NCBI RefSeq assembly: GCF_016234775.1 | Contig: NZ_JACRAH010000009.1 | Span: 1 to 64,000 of the forward strand | Length of the DNA: 64,000 nt | From: Aquabacterium sp. | Lineage (GTDB): Bacteria > Pseudomonadota > Gammaproteobacteria > Burkholderiales > Burkholderiaceae_C | Direction: 5' to 3' | Shown: positions 56,658-64,000 of the stretch, piece by piece | How the letters are laid out: every line of letters begins with the position of its first letter | How positions within the stretch are numbered: position 1 is the stretch's first letter | The notes under the pieces: generated by a model | The model's database searches: none | The model's input: only the letters and a program-made list of their open reading frames with translations | What the model was told of the DNA's origin: nothing | Made by a program: the position numbers and the translations under genes

Positions 56658-58400
56658 TCAGAAGGTTTCCCATTCGTCGTCCGACTTGGCTGTGGCGGCG
56701 GGGGCCGGGGTGGCTTCGGGCTGGGGCAGGCTGGGGCGCAACAGTGGCGCAGGCTTGGCTGCGGCCGAGGGCGCCGGTTTGTAGGCCGGCTCGGCCTTGA
56801 GCATCGGGGTGACCGGTGTATAGCTGCTTGACGAGCTGGTCGGGAACTTGGTCGTCACCGTGCTCGTGCTGAACGAGCTGGTGCCCGTTTGTCGGCCCAG
56901 CTTGAAGGCGGCCACGGCATCGGCCAGCTTGTGCGCCTGGTCCTTCAGGCTTTCGGCTGCAGCGGCAGATTGCTCCACCAGGGCGGCGTTTTGTTGCGTC
57001 ATCTGGTCAAGCTGGTTGACCGACTGGTTCACGTGGCTGATGCCCTGGCTTTGTTCGCCAGCCGCTGCCGTGATCTCGCCGATGATGTCCGATACGCGCT
57101 GCACGCTGCCCAGGATCTCGGTCATGGAGTGGCCGGCGTCTTGCACCAGCTTCGAACCGGATTCGACCTTCTCGCTCGACGAGTTGATCAGCGTCTTGAT
57201 TTCCTTGGCGGCCTGCGCACTGCGCTGGGCCAGCGTGCGCACTTCACCGGCCACCACGGCAAAACCGCGGCCTTGCTCGCCGGCTCGTGCCGCTTCCACG
57301 GCAGCATTCAGCGCCAGGATGTTGGTCTGGAAGGCGATGCCGTCGATCACGGTGATGATGTCGGTGATCTTGCGGCTGGCGTCGTTGATCTCGGCCATGT
57401 TGGCCACCACCTGCGTCACGATGCTTTCACCACGCTGGGCTGCCGTGGCCGCGCCCGTGGCCATCTGGTTGGCCTGGCGCGCGGCATCGGCGCTCTGGCG
57501 CACGGTGTTGGTCAGGTCGTCCATCGAGCTGGCGGTTTGCTGCAGGTTCGAGGCGGTGTGTTCCGTGCGGTTGGACAGGTCCTGGTTGCCCGAGGCTATT
57601 TCGGACGAGGCCGTGCCGATCGAATCCGTGGCGTGGCGGATCACGCCGATGGTGTCGTGCAGCTTGTGCTTCATGGTGATGACAGACGCCTTCAAGGATC
57701 TGCTGTCCTTGGGGTTGTGCTGCAGGTCCATGTCCAGATCACCTTCGGCGATGCGGCCCACCAGATCGCGCAGATCGGCGGGCTCGCCGCCCAGGTCATG
57801 CCATACGGAGGTCACGATGGCTTGCGAGGCGATGCCCAGCACGCTCAACACGATCACGCCAGTCAGCAAGGTGACCCACAAATTGGTGCTCACGCCTTGC
57901 GTGGCGGAGGCTTGGACATCATCGATGGCGGCGCGGGCGGCCTTCTTGTTCTGCTCCAGCAGCTTTTGCAGTGCCACCTGTGAGCTTTGCATCTTGCCCA
58001 ACTGCTCGCCAGGATCCTTCTTGCTGACCAGGGCCCGGGTCGCCCCGATGGCAGACGACTGGTAGGCCTCGAACGCATCGCTCAACTCTCGGGCGATGGC
58101 CGTTTTCTCGGGCAGTTTCTGCATGCCGCCCAGCGCATCCTTGGCGCTGGCCACCATGGCGTCGGCTTCCTTCAGGCGCTCGGTGTCGCCTTCGGCAGCG
58201 GCCGTCTGCAGGGTGAGGCGCAATTGTTCGACGCTGCGGTCCACCGCCGTCACGTAACTCATGTGCGGGTTGTCGACTTCGTGCAGGTGCGTCAGGACGC
58301 TGGAGGTGCGCTCACCCACAAAGAAGCTGACGGCCACGCCGATGACGAAGACAGCCGCTGCACTGATGGGCAGCATCCGGATTTTGGTGCGAAAGTTCAT
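56658..58400 (-). CDS. Methyl-accepting chemotaxis protein with CheR-binding tail
   Basis: The 580-residue receptor has a membrane helix, a periplasmic helical sensor (about 35-185), a second membrane helix, HAMP and the enteric-type tip [21 protein letters not shown] Pro/Ala/Ser-rich flexible linker of about 60 residues leads to the final DDEWETF. WETF is the tethering sequence recognised by CheR (and CheB) in enteric receptors. It is the only one of six receptors here with such a tail. A FliA-like -10 (GCCGATAG, 58467-58460) lies upstream without a good -35. Confidence 0.94.
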   Translation of the reverse strand: MNFRTKIRMLPISAAAVFVIGVAVSFFVGERTSSVLTHLHEVDNPHMSYVTAVDRSVEQLRLTLQTAAAEGDTERLKEADAMVASAKDALGGMQKLPEKTAIARELSDAFEAYQSSAIGATRALVSKKDPGEQLGKMQSSQVALQKLLEQNKKAARAAIDDVQASATQGVSTNLWVTLLTGVIVLSVLGIASQAIVTSVWHDLGGEPADLRDLVGRIAEGDLDMDLQHNPKDSRSLKASVITMKHKLHDTIGVIRHATDSIGTASSEIASGNQDLSNRTEHTASNLQQTASSMDDLTNTVRQSADAARQANQMATGAATAAQRGESIVTQVVANMAEINDASRKITDIITVIDGIAFQTNILALNAAVEAARAGEQGRGFAVVAGEVRTLAQRSAQAAKEIKTLINSSSEKVESGSKLVQDAGHSMTEILGSVQRVSDIIGEITAAAGEQSQGISHVNQSVNQLDQMTQQNAALVEQSAAAAESLKDQAHKLADAVAAFKLGRQTGTSSFSTSTVTTKFPTSSSSSYTPVTPMLKAEPAYKPAPSAAAKPAPLLRPSLPQPEATPAPAATAKSDDEWETF

Positions 58401-58459
58401 GTAAGCCTCCTGGGCCGGGCCGCGTCAAGCAAGCGATGGCAGCAAACGCCGCATCGACC

Positions 58460-58486
58460 CTATCGGCATCTTCCCGCTTTCGCTGA
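58460..58486 (-). promoter_or_regulatory. Possible weak sigma28 promoter of the WETF receptor
   Basis: Reverse strand GCCGATAG (58467-58460) is one base from the FliA -10. The region 14 bases upstream reads TCAGC, a poor -35. It is reported because the receptor is likely to be in the flagellar regulon. Confidence 0.3.
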
Positions 58487-58513
58487 AATGGGAAGCCTTG
58501 AAAAGTCCGCTTT

Positions 58514-58548
58514 ACCAGGGCCATTCCCGGCCGTTTTTCGGCCCTGGT
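58514..58548 (+). repeat. Inverted repeat in the ampG leader
   Basis: ACCAGGGCC (58514-58522) and GGCCCTGGT (58540-58548) form a perfect nine-base stem. Inside it GGCCG/CGGCC around TTTTT can form a competing hairpin. It ends 24 bases before the ampG-like ATG and may be a leader structure or operator. Confidence 0.5.
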
Positions 58549-58572
58549 GCTCGCTGTTCCTACAATCCCCGG

Positions 58573-60120
58573 ATGCAATCGCCGCCAACGCCGCCTTCCA
58601 GCGCGGCTTCATCCCCCTTGTCTCCCTTGCACAGCCCGAAGGCCTTGATGGCCTGGGTGGCGCTGCTGTACTTTTCAGAGGGACTGCCGCTGGGCCTGTT
58701 TTATGACCTGTTTCCGGTCAATCTGCGGCAAGCGGGTGTTGGCCCGGCGGAAATCGGCCTGCTGAGCCTGCTGGGCCTGGCCTGGACGGTGAAGTTCCTG
58801 TGGGCGCCGTTGATCGACGCCTGGCGCGGCCACCGCTGGTGGATTGCCGGCGCCAATGCGGGCATGGCCCTGGTGCTGGTGGCACTGGCCCTGCACCCGC
58901 AGGCGTTGGGGCAGGGCGCCACCTGGCCCTGGGCCTTGCTGGCGGCCTTCACGATGCTGTCGGCCACCAATGACATCGCCACCGATGGCTACACGATCGA
59001 GCTCTTGTCCAAGGGGCAATACGGCGTGGCCAACGGCCTGCGCATCGGTTTCTACCGCGTGGGGATGCTGGCAGCCGGGGGCATGCTGGTGGTGGCCGGT
59101 GCCATGGGCGAGCCGGGGCAGCCCAACTGGACGGCCGCCTACGGCCTGGGCGCGGTGCTCATGCTGATCAACGGGTTGTCCATTCTGTTTGCGCCCGCGC
59201 AGCCACCGCGTGCCGCACGCGATGAAGGCGCTTCTGCCCGTGAGTGGGCGGCGGTGCGCGAACAACCGCTGTGGCTGCTGGCGCTGGGCCTGGTCATGGC
59301 CGGCTTGCTGTGGCCGGTGCTCGGCCCGATAGCCAAGGCCGCGCAGTGGTCGGCCATTCAGGCTGTGAGCGGCACCTGGTGGTTCAAGGGCGCCGTGCCG
59401 GTGGGCCTGATGTTCGCCGGCGCCAGCCTGATGGTGACCGCCGCGCGCGGCCCACAGGCCCACGCCATGGCCGACGGCCCCATCTTCGGTGCCTGGGTGG
59501 AGCTGCTGGCGCGCCCGGGCATGCTGGCCGTGCTGCTCTTCATCCTCCTGTTCAAACTGGGCGATGCGGCCATGGGCTTCATGGTCAAACCCTTCTGGGT
59601 GGATGCCGGTTTCACGCCCGCCCAGATCGGCCTGGTCAGCGTCAACGTGGGCCTGGGGCTGTCGATTGCCGGTGGGCTGGCGGGCGGCTGGTATGTAGAC
59701 CGTGTCGGCATCTTCAAGGGCCTGTGGGTGCTGGGCCTGGCGCAGGCCGCGTCCAATCTGGGTTACGCCCTGGCAGCCTGGTATGTACCGCACACGGAGC
59801 CTGGCTTGCAAGTGAGCGCACACTATCAGTTGGCGGTTTATGGCGCCAGCGGGCTGGAAAGCTTCACCAGTGGCCTGGGCAGCGGTGCCTTCATGGCTTT
59901 CCTGATGGGCATAACCAGCAAGGAGCGCGCCACCACCGAGTACGCCATCCTCTCGTCGATCTTCGCGTTTTCGCGCGCGGTGGCGGGCTGGGCCGGGGGC
60001 CTGGGTGTGGAGCAAATGGGCTATGCCACCTTCTTCTTCCTGACTTTCTGGTTGTCCTTCCCCGCTTATTTGCTGCTGCCCGCCGTGCGACGTATGCTGC
60101 ACAGGGCCGACGTGCGTTAA
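58573..60120 (+). CDS. ampG: AmpG-family muropeptide permease (MFS)
   Basis: The 515-residue protein has about 12-14 membrane segments. It opens with LLYFSEGLPLGLFYDLFPV, the AmpG-type start, and continues with WTVKFLWAPLIDAW. AmpG imports anhydro-muropeptides for cell-wall recycling and beta-lactamase induction. SATNDIATDGYTIELL is also typical. The frame opens 25 codons upstream, but this part covers the leader repeat, so MQSPPTPPSS is preferred. No ampR, ampC or ampD is adjacent. Confidence 0.85.
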   Translation: MQSPPTPPSSAASSPLSPLHSPKALMAWVALLYFSEGLPLGLFYDLFPVNLRQAGVGPAEIGLLSLLGLAWTVKFLWAPLIDAWRGHRWWIAGANAGMALVLVALALHPQALGQGATWPWALLAAFTMLSATNDIATDGYTIELLSKGQYGVANGLRIGFYRVGMLAAGGMLVVAGAMGEPGQPNWTAAYGLGAVLMLINGLSILFAPAQPPRAARDEGASAREWAAVREQPLWLLALGLVMAGLLWPVLGPIAKAAQWSAIQAVSGTWWFKGAVPVGLMFAGASLMVTAARGPQAHAMADGPIFGAWVELLARPGMLAVLLFILLFKLGDAAMGFMVKPFWVDAGFTPAQIGLVSVNVGLGLSIAGGLAGGWYVDRVGIFKGLWVLGLAQAASNLGYALAAWYVPHTEPGLQVSAHYQLAVYGASGLESFTSGLGSGAFMAFLMGITSKERATTEYAILSSIFAFSRAVAGWAGGLGVEQMGYATFFFLTFWLSFPAYLLLPAVRRMLHRADVR

Positions 60121-60150
60121 GCAGGATCAGGTGGGATCAGGCAGGATCAG
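60121..60150 (+). repeat. Short tandem repeat between ampG and the M48 gene
   Basis: Three 10-base units (GCAGGATCAG, GTGGGATCAG, GCAGGATCAG) followed by a partial GCAG lie directly after the ampG stop codon and end at the GTG start candidate of the next gene. Confidence 0.75.
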
Positions 60151-60189
60151 GCAGTGAAACAACAAGATGTTGAGAAGAGGCTCCGTGTG

Positions 60190-61107
60190 ATGGGTGGTTT
60201 GCAGTTGAATCGTTGGGCAGCGCGCGTGGCCAGTGCTGCGGTGCTGTCGCTGGCCGCGCTGGCGCCGGTGGCCATGGCCCGTGATGGTGTGGAAGTGGGC
60301 CCGCGCTCCCGCTTTGCGTACATGGTCAGTGCCGACGATCTGGAAACGGCCGCGCAACGCAATTACATGCAACTGGCCGAGAAGGCTCGCCAGCAAAATG
60401 CGCTGCTGCCGGACAACCATCCTCTGTCGATCCGCCTCAAGACGATCGCGACGCGCCTCATCCCCCATACCTACGAATGGAACCCGCGCGCCCAGCAGTG
60501 GCGCTGGCAGGTCATGGCCCTGAACGCCAAGGAGCTCAACGCATTTTGCATGCCGGGCGGCAAGATCGCTTTCTTCTCGGGCATCGTCACCGAACTGCAG
60601 TTGACGGACGACGAAGTGGCGATGGTGATGGGGCACGAGATGGCGCACGCCTTGCGCGAACACGCCCGCGCACAGACGGGCAAGACGCGCGCGACCTCAC
60701 TGGGTGCGGGCATCCTCTCCAGCATCCTGGGCCTGGGCAATACGGGCGACGCCTTGCTCAATGTAGGCAGCCAGTTGCTTACGCTGAAGTTCAGCCGCGA
60801 AGACGAAACCGAGGCCGATCTGGTCGGCATGGACCTGGCCGCGCACGCCGGCTATGACCCCCGCGCCGGCATCAGCCTGTGGCGCAAGATGAGCGCGGCC
60901 AACAAGGGCGCGCCACCGCAGTGGATGTCAACCCACCCCGCCAGCACCACCCGCATTGCCGACATGCAAGCCCAGTTGGGCAAGGTGCTACCTGTTTACG
61001 ATCGCGCAGCCAAGCCAGTACAGCGTTTCGATGCGCCCCGCAAGACCGGCGCCGCCTATCTGGACGACGCGCCTGCCTTGGCCTACTGGGGCGCGGCTCA
61101 CAAATAA
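60190..61107 (+). CDS. M48-family metalloprotease, exported
   Basis: The protein of about 305 residues has a signal peptide (VASAAVLSLAALAPVAMA) and the zinc motif HEMAHALREH with the third ligand in ETEADLVGMD. This matches exported M48 peptidases of the YcaL/LoiP/BepA type, which act in outer-membrane protein quality control. CMPGGKIAFFSGI is conserved. An upstream GTG (60154) is possible; I chose the ATG at 60190, which has AGAGG upstream and gives a clean signal peptide. The 3' end overlaps the convergent MBL gene by ten bases. Confidence 0.9.
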   Translation: MGGLQLNRWAARVASAAVLSLAALAPVAMARDGVEVGPRSRFAYMVSADDLETAAQRNYMQLAEKARQQNALLPDNHPLSIRLKTIATRLIPHTYEWNPRAQQWRWQVMALNAKELNAFCMPGGKIAFFSGIVTELQLTDDEVAMVMGHEMAHALREHARAQTGKTRATSLGAGILSSILGLGNTGDALLNVGSQLLTLKFSREDETEADLVGMDLAAHAGYDPRAGISLWRKMSAANKGAPPQWMSTHPASTTRIADMQAQLGKVLPVYDRAAKPVQRFDAPRKTGAAYLDDAPALAYWGAAHK

Positions 61108-61727
61108 GGATTGCCGATACGCTCTTCGCCGAAGGTGCTCTCGGGGCCGTGGCCGGGCGTGAAGGTGACGTCTTCACCCAGTGGCAGCAGCTTGGTCTTG
61201 ATTGCGTTGATCAGATCCGCGTGGTTGCCGCCAGGGAAGTCCGTGCGGCCGATGCTGCCCGCAAACAGCACATCGCCTACAAAGGCATGGCGCGTGGTGG
61301 GCTCGAAGAACACCACGTGGCCGGGCGTGTGGCCAGGGCAGTGCAGCACATTGAGCTTGCAGTGGCCGATCTGAACCGTATCACCCTCATTGAGCCATTG
61401 CGTGGGCGTGAAATCTTCAGCCAGCGGGAAGCCGAACATCTGGCTTTGCTGGGGCAAGGCATCGATCCAGAACTTGTCACCCAGATGCGGCCCGATGATG
61501 GGCAGGCTCAGCGTGTTGGCCAGATGGCCCGTGGCCCCGGCGTGGTCGATGTGCGCGTGGGTGAGCCACAAGGCCTTGAGCGTGAGGCCGCGTGCTTCCA
61601 CGGCTTCGAGCAGCGTGCCGACATCACCACCCGGATCGATCAGGGCGGCTTCCTTGGTGTCTGAGCAAAAAACCAATGAGCAGTTCTGTTCAAACTGGGT
61701 GACGGGGATGGTGATGCGTTGGAACAT
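61098..61727 (-). CDS. MBL-fold hydrolase (glyoxalase II-like, YcbL type)
   Basis: The 209-residue metallo-beta-lactamase-fold protein has the metal motif THAHIDH, further ligands in HCPGHTPGH and VGDVLFAGSIGRTD, and the final GHGPEST. It resembles the small type II glyoxalases (YcbL), which hydrolyse thioesters such as S-lactoylglutathione. It lacks the C-terminal domain of GloB. It is a single gene; the upstream region is the 61.7-62.6 kb accessory spacer. Confidence 0.9.
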   Translation of the reverse strand: MFQRITIPVTQFEQNCSLVFCSDTKEAALIDPGGDVGTLLEAVEARGLTLKALWLTHAHIDHAGATGHLANTLSLPIIGPHLGDKFWIDALPQQSQMFGFPLAEDFTPTQWLNEGDTVQIGHCKLNVLHCPGHTPGHVVFFEPTTRHAFVGDVLFAGSIGRTDFPGGNHADLINAIKTKLLPLGEDVTFTPGHGPESTFGEERIGNPYL

Positions 61728-62004
61728 GGTCTCGAAACACTTTGAACTGATGCGACTGCGGGAAGCGTAGCACTACCTGTGGGGGGGAGTTCAGCCTGGC
61801 GCATCAAGCGGCAGGATTGGCGAGGGTAGTGAGGTATCAGGCGGCGACCAGCACGTGAGTGGGGTGTCTCGGGGTGGTGGGTTTGCGGCTGCTTTAGGCT
61901 GGGTGAGGTTATCCGTCCTGGGCACTGTGGCCGACAGCTATAGACCCAGAGCAGTCGGTCATGCCGGTTAGTCGCGGGCGCTACGCCATAGCGCATTGGT
62001 GCGA

Positions 62005-62110
62005 GATCAGGCCGGTGGGGCACTCTGCTCCGCTCGTGTCCTCCGGAACGGGCTTGCAGCCCATTCCTCCTCCTTTACCTCGCTACGCAGAACGCCCCAC
62101 CAGCCTGATC
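62005..62110 (-). repeat. Structured repeat element, copy 1 (reverse orientation)
   Basis: A 106-base element. 24-base arms (62005-62028 and 62087-62110) pair at 21 positions. Between them lies a core whose reverse complement begins GTAGCGAGGTAAAGGAGGAG and ends GGAGGACACGAGCGGA. In the middle of the core an eight-base stem with a GCA loop can form. The same core, inverted, is copy 2. Confidence 0.8.
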
Positions 62111-62162
62111 CTGAGACGCTGAGGCTGTTAAACGGTCGCACGCCACCCATGTCTCAAGCTGC

Positions 62163-62254
62163 GGACGTCGGGTGGACAACGCAGCGAGGTAAAGGAGGAG
62201 GGGTGGACGCAGTCCGCCCCGGGGGACACGAGCGGAGTTGTCCACCCGGCGTCC
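62163..62254 (+). repeat. Structured repeat element, copy 2 (forward orientation)
   Basis: A 92-base element. 18-base arms (62163-62180 and 62237-62254) pair at 17 positions. The core starts GCAGCGAGGTAAAGGAGGAG and ends GGGGGACACGAGCGGA. The apical stem (GGGGTGGAC/GTCCGCCCC) closes a GCA loop. Arms and apical stem differ in sequence from copy 1 while pairing is kept. AGCTGC before the left arm can also pair with GCAGCT beyond the right arm. Confidence 0.8.
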
Positions 62255-62519
62255 GTGGCCCACACGCAGCTCGAACACGAAAGACAGCAAGTGGCCGGGA
62301 GCAGCCCAAAGGCTGGTCTGGTTCGACCAGAACTGAGTGCCTGCTTTGGATCGGGGTCGGTGGTGCTACGCCGGCGCCTGGTTTCAGCCTAAAACGTCGA
62401 TTAATGCGGCCCCAGACTTTCAAACGATTTGGCTACCGCCTTGCTGACATTGCTTCTCGCCCCGCCAGCATTGGCTTCGGCAACCAAACATCCTAGGCAC
62501 ACCGAACGGGCTCGCCAGA

Positions 62520-62549
62520 TTGACGCCACTCGCGCTGGTGTGGCGTCAA
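62520..62549. repeat. Perfect 10-base inverted repeat upstream of the toxin-antitoxin operon
   Basis: TTGACGCCAC (62520-62529) and GTGGCGTCAA (62540-62549) flank ten bases. There is no T-run, so it is not a typical terminator. It may be an operator or mark the edge of the inserted module. Confidence 0.6.
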
Positions 62550-62581
62550 GGCCGTCTGAGATCCAGCCCGGCGCTTGATGC

Positions 62582-62601
62582 TGTAGTGCAAACGCACTAC
62601 A
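62582..62601 (+). promoter_or_regulatory. Palindromic operator of the toxin-antitoxin operon
   Basis: TGTAGTGC and GCACTACA are perfect eight-base arms around AAAC, ending nine bases before the antitoxin ATG. Position and symmetry fit an antitoxin-bound autoregulatory site overlapping the promoter or start. Confidence 0.65.
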
Positions 62602-62609
62602 ATGAAGCC

Positions 62610-62882
62610 ATGAAAACTGCCGTCATCCCCCAAGTCCGTGTCGAACCTGAGTTGCGCGCTGATCTCGATTCGGTGCTGCTGCCCGGCGAGACGCTGACTG
62701 AATTTGTCGAGGCATCGGTGCGTCGCGCCGTCGAATTTCGCCGCGTGCAAACGGACTTCGCCGCGCGGTGCGATGCCTCATTGGCTGCGTACGAGCGCAC
62801 CGGGGTTTCCATTGCGTCGGACGTTGTCCTGTCGAAGCTTGAGGCGAAGGTCGCCGCGCGAGTGAAGCAACTGCGCAAATGA
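62610..62882 (+). CDS. Antitoxin of a type II toxin-antitoxin pair
   Basis: The 90-residue, charged protein begins MKTAVIPQVRVEPELRADLD, a ribbon-helix-helix-like N-terminus that would bind the palindrome just upstream. It resembles the YlcI/YnfO-type small proteins commonly paired with RelE/ParE toxins. The C-terminal half (SKLEAKVAARVKQLRK) is helical and probably wraps the toxin. It overlaps the toxin gene by four bases (ATGA). The frame upstream of 62610 covers the operator. Confidence 0.82.
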   Translation: MKTAVIPQVRVEPELRADLDSVLLPGETLTEFVEASVRRAVEFRRVQTDFAARCDASLAAYERTGVSIASDVVLSKLEAKVAARVKQLRK

Positions 62883-63193
62883 CGTTCAGAGTCGAGTTCA
62901 CGCCTGAGGCCGAAGCCGATCTGGATCGATTGTTCGACTTCCTGCTGGATCGCGCCGAGACCGTCGAAGAAGCCACGCGTGCCTATGAGGCTGTCGAGTC
63001 CATTCGCACCGCTGCCAATAGTCATCTCGCGACCACGCCCTACAGCTATCGCCGGGTCGGTCAACGTCCAACCTTGCGTGAACTTATCATCCCGTTCGGC
63101 TCCACCGGGTACGTCCTTCGCTTCGACATACGCACCCCTGAGTTGGTCCTCGTCATCGGCGCGCGCCACCAGCGCGAAGAAGATTTCCACTGA
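62879..63193 (+). CDS. RelE/ParE-family toxin
   Basis: The 104-residue protein has the RelE/ParE fold signature: FRVEFTPEAEADLDRLFDFL at the start, then LRELIIPFGSTGYVLRFDI and VLVIGARHQREEDF. Such toxins cleave mRNA at the ribosome or inhibit gyrase; the ARHQRE end favours the ParE-like group. Its ATG overlaps the antitoxin stop. Confidence 0.87.
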   Translation: MTFRVEFTPEAEADLDRLFDFLLDRAETVEEATRAYEAVESIRTAANSHLATTPYSYRRVGQRPTLRELIIPFGSTGYVLRFDIRTPELVLVIGARHQREEDFH

Positions 63194-63293
63194 CGGTGGC
63201 GCACTCTTTGGCCCCCGGTCATTGATGTCAGTACCTGGTTGGTTGCAGTCGCATGTAATTGACCCCGTGCATGTGAGTTGAACGGTTGGCACC

Positions 63294-63602
63294 TCAACTT
63301 GCCGGAGGGGCAGGTTTTCTTCGATAGTCTCCAGGTGTCTGCCCTGTCCAGCGTTTGAAGGCCCTTTGAAACGCACTTTGTTCAGAGAAGCCCAGCAGGT
63401 AAGCAATGTCCACCAGGCTGAGGTTCGGATCCCGCATGTAGCCTAGCGCCAGGGCCTGTCGCAACTCGTCGATGAACGAACGAAAGCTGATGCCTCTTTG
63501 CGCGAAGTGCTCTTTCTGATGATTCAACAGTGTCGATACAGGGCGCGCCAATCCGACAGCAGTTTGAGGTGCTGCGGGTTCAATAAGCTGCCAGCAAGTT
63601 CA
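63294..63602 (-). pseudogene. AraC-family regulator remnant (C-terminal HTH only)
   Basis: The frame gives about 102 residues, of which the last 70 are an AraC C-terminal DNA-binding end (DPNLSLVDIAYLLGFSEQSA, then FKRWTGQTPGDYRRK). The first HTH and the whole N-terminal effector domain are missing: upstream a TGA at about 63602 closes the frame. The text before ISFRSFIDELRQAL does not match the family, which suggests truncation by recombination. No ATG with ribosome binding site is present; TTG (63551) would be the only start. Confidence 0.7.
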
Positions 63603-63664
63603 CGCCCGAGGCCTGCTGTATCTTGACGTCATGCTGTGACGCGTGTGATGCCGTGTGCCGTGCG

Positions 63665-64000
63665 TCACCGCTGTGCCCTCAGCCCCATCGCGCCCTCCAG
63701 TCGCCGTCGCTCGCCTTCGCTGAACAACACGTTCACCAACGTTGCCCGCTCTGCGTCAGGCGCCTGCGCATACAGATCCAACCTGCGCTGCCAGTCTGCT
63801 TCTTGCCGATCCAGCAACGCCAAGCGCTCAGCGGCATCGGCGCCCACCAACTGCGCGCGTTGCGCAAGGCGCTCGGCATCGGGCACTTGCTGCACATGGA
63901 AGGACTCCGTTTGCTTCAACGCCGAAAGTGGCAGCACGCTCGCGCGCCTCGCCGCCACCTCCTCGGGCGCGAAGCTCTGCGCTTCGACCTGTTGCAATGC
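63665..64000 (-). CDS. lifO: Probable lipase secretion chaperone (LifO), C-terminal part
   Basis: The last 111 residues of a protein that starts beyond the window. The helical, Gln/Arg/Ala-rich sequence with AAERLALLDRQEADWQRRLDLY and FSEGERRRLEGAMG resembles the C-terminus of lipase foldases (LifO/LipB), inner-membrane-anchored chaperones for secreted lipases. The lipase gene would be expected next to it, upstream of the window edge. The call is based on a short piece. Confidence 0.6.
   Translation of the reverse strand, partial: ALQQVEAQSFAPEEVAARRASVLPLSALKQTESFHVQQVPDAERLAQRAQLVGADAAERLALLDRQEADWQRRLDLYAQAPDAERATLVNVLFSEGERRRLEGAMGLRAQR

Larger units (their letters stand above)
61728..62609. 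other. Accessory spacer with structured repeats, no convincing protein gene
   Basis: These 882 bases hold open frames on both strands, but they run through palindromes and have Pro/Arg-rich, family-free translations, so I call none. The spacer contains the paired repeat elements at 62005-62110 and 62163-62254, a small hairpin (TCTGGT/ACCAGA near 62317-62331), a 10-base inverted repeat (62520-62549) and the toxin-antitoxin operator (62582-62601). No transposase gene or attachment site was found. Confidence 0.6.

Noticed and set aside
62005-62254. Integron attC sites
   Set aside because: The hairpin shape is similar, but the RYYYAAC and GTTRRRY core sites are not at the ends of either element and no integrase gene is seen.
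61996-62496. 166-codon forward open frame and several reverse frames in the accessory spacer
   Set aside because: They run across the palindromic elements, have Pro/Arg-rich composition and no recognisable family or start signal.

Overview
The window looks like a chromosome segment from a high-GC betaproteobacterium of the order Burkholderiales, probably near Comamonadaceae or the Aquabacterium/Leptothrix/Rubrivivax group. Supporting signs are a DUF3567 (BTH_I0359-type) protein, a stand-alone homocysteine-methyltransferase half of MetH, a YaeQ protein, a PhoH-YbeY pair and many chemoreceptors. The genus is inference. Coding density is high, most spacers are short, and I found no rRNA, tRNA, CRISPR array or intact insertion sequence.

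Layout. 1-2.7 kb: end of a fatty-acid oxidation operon (3-hydroxyacyl-CoA dehydrogenase, CoA-transferase) closed by a strong terminator. 2.7-5.2 kb: ferritin-like protein, exported glutathione peroxidase, a spacer with a candidate small RNA, and DUF3567. 5.2-9.0 kb: two tandem GGDEF-EAL proteins. 9.0-13.3 kb: a reverse-strand operon of a voltage-gated-type channel and two CPA2 antiporters. 13.4-14.5 kb: MetH N-terminal half. 14.5-24.5 kb: a nine-gene reverse-strand chemosensory operon in the order short MCP, CheY, STAS, CheA, MCP, CheW, CheR, MCP, CheB. 24.5-35 kb: signal transduction genes (OmpR-type regulator, PAS kinase, sensor kinase/LuxR-type regulator pair, hybrid kinase) mixed with phoH-ybeY, ruvA and an M14 amidase.

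35-45 kb: lipoprotein, second glutathione peroxidase, a doubly frameshifted bile-acid:sodium-symporter-family gene, a small lipoprotein plus a large exported protein of unknown function, a TonB-like protein, MgtA, and a chemoreceptor with a FliA-type promoter. 45-61.7 kb: formaldehyde detoxification pair, EF-hand-like lipoprotein, aromatic aminotransferase, two more chemoreceptors, FadD, YaeQ, an alpha/beta hydrolase, a hydroxypyruvate-isomerase-like protein, AmpG, an M48 protease and an MBL hydrolase. 61.7-64 kb is accessory: a paired inverted repeat with covarying stems, a toxin-antitoxin operon with a palindromic operator, an AraC remnant, and the end of a probable lipase chaperone gene.

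Functional themes are motility and chemotaxis (six receptors, a complete excitation/adaptation set except CheD and CheZ), c-di-GMP signalling, cation homeostasis, beta-oxidation (dehydrogenase, CoA-transferase, FadD), and peroxide/formaldehyde defence. The most unusual item is the 62.0-62.25 kb repeat pair: two divergent copies keep the same purine-rich unpaired strands and a GCA apical loop while both helices differ in sequence and stay paired, as expected of a structured RNA or a hairpin recognised as single-stranded DNA.
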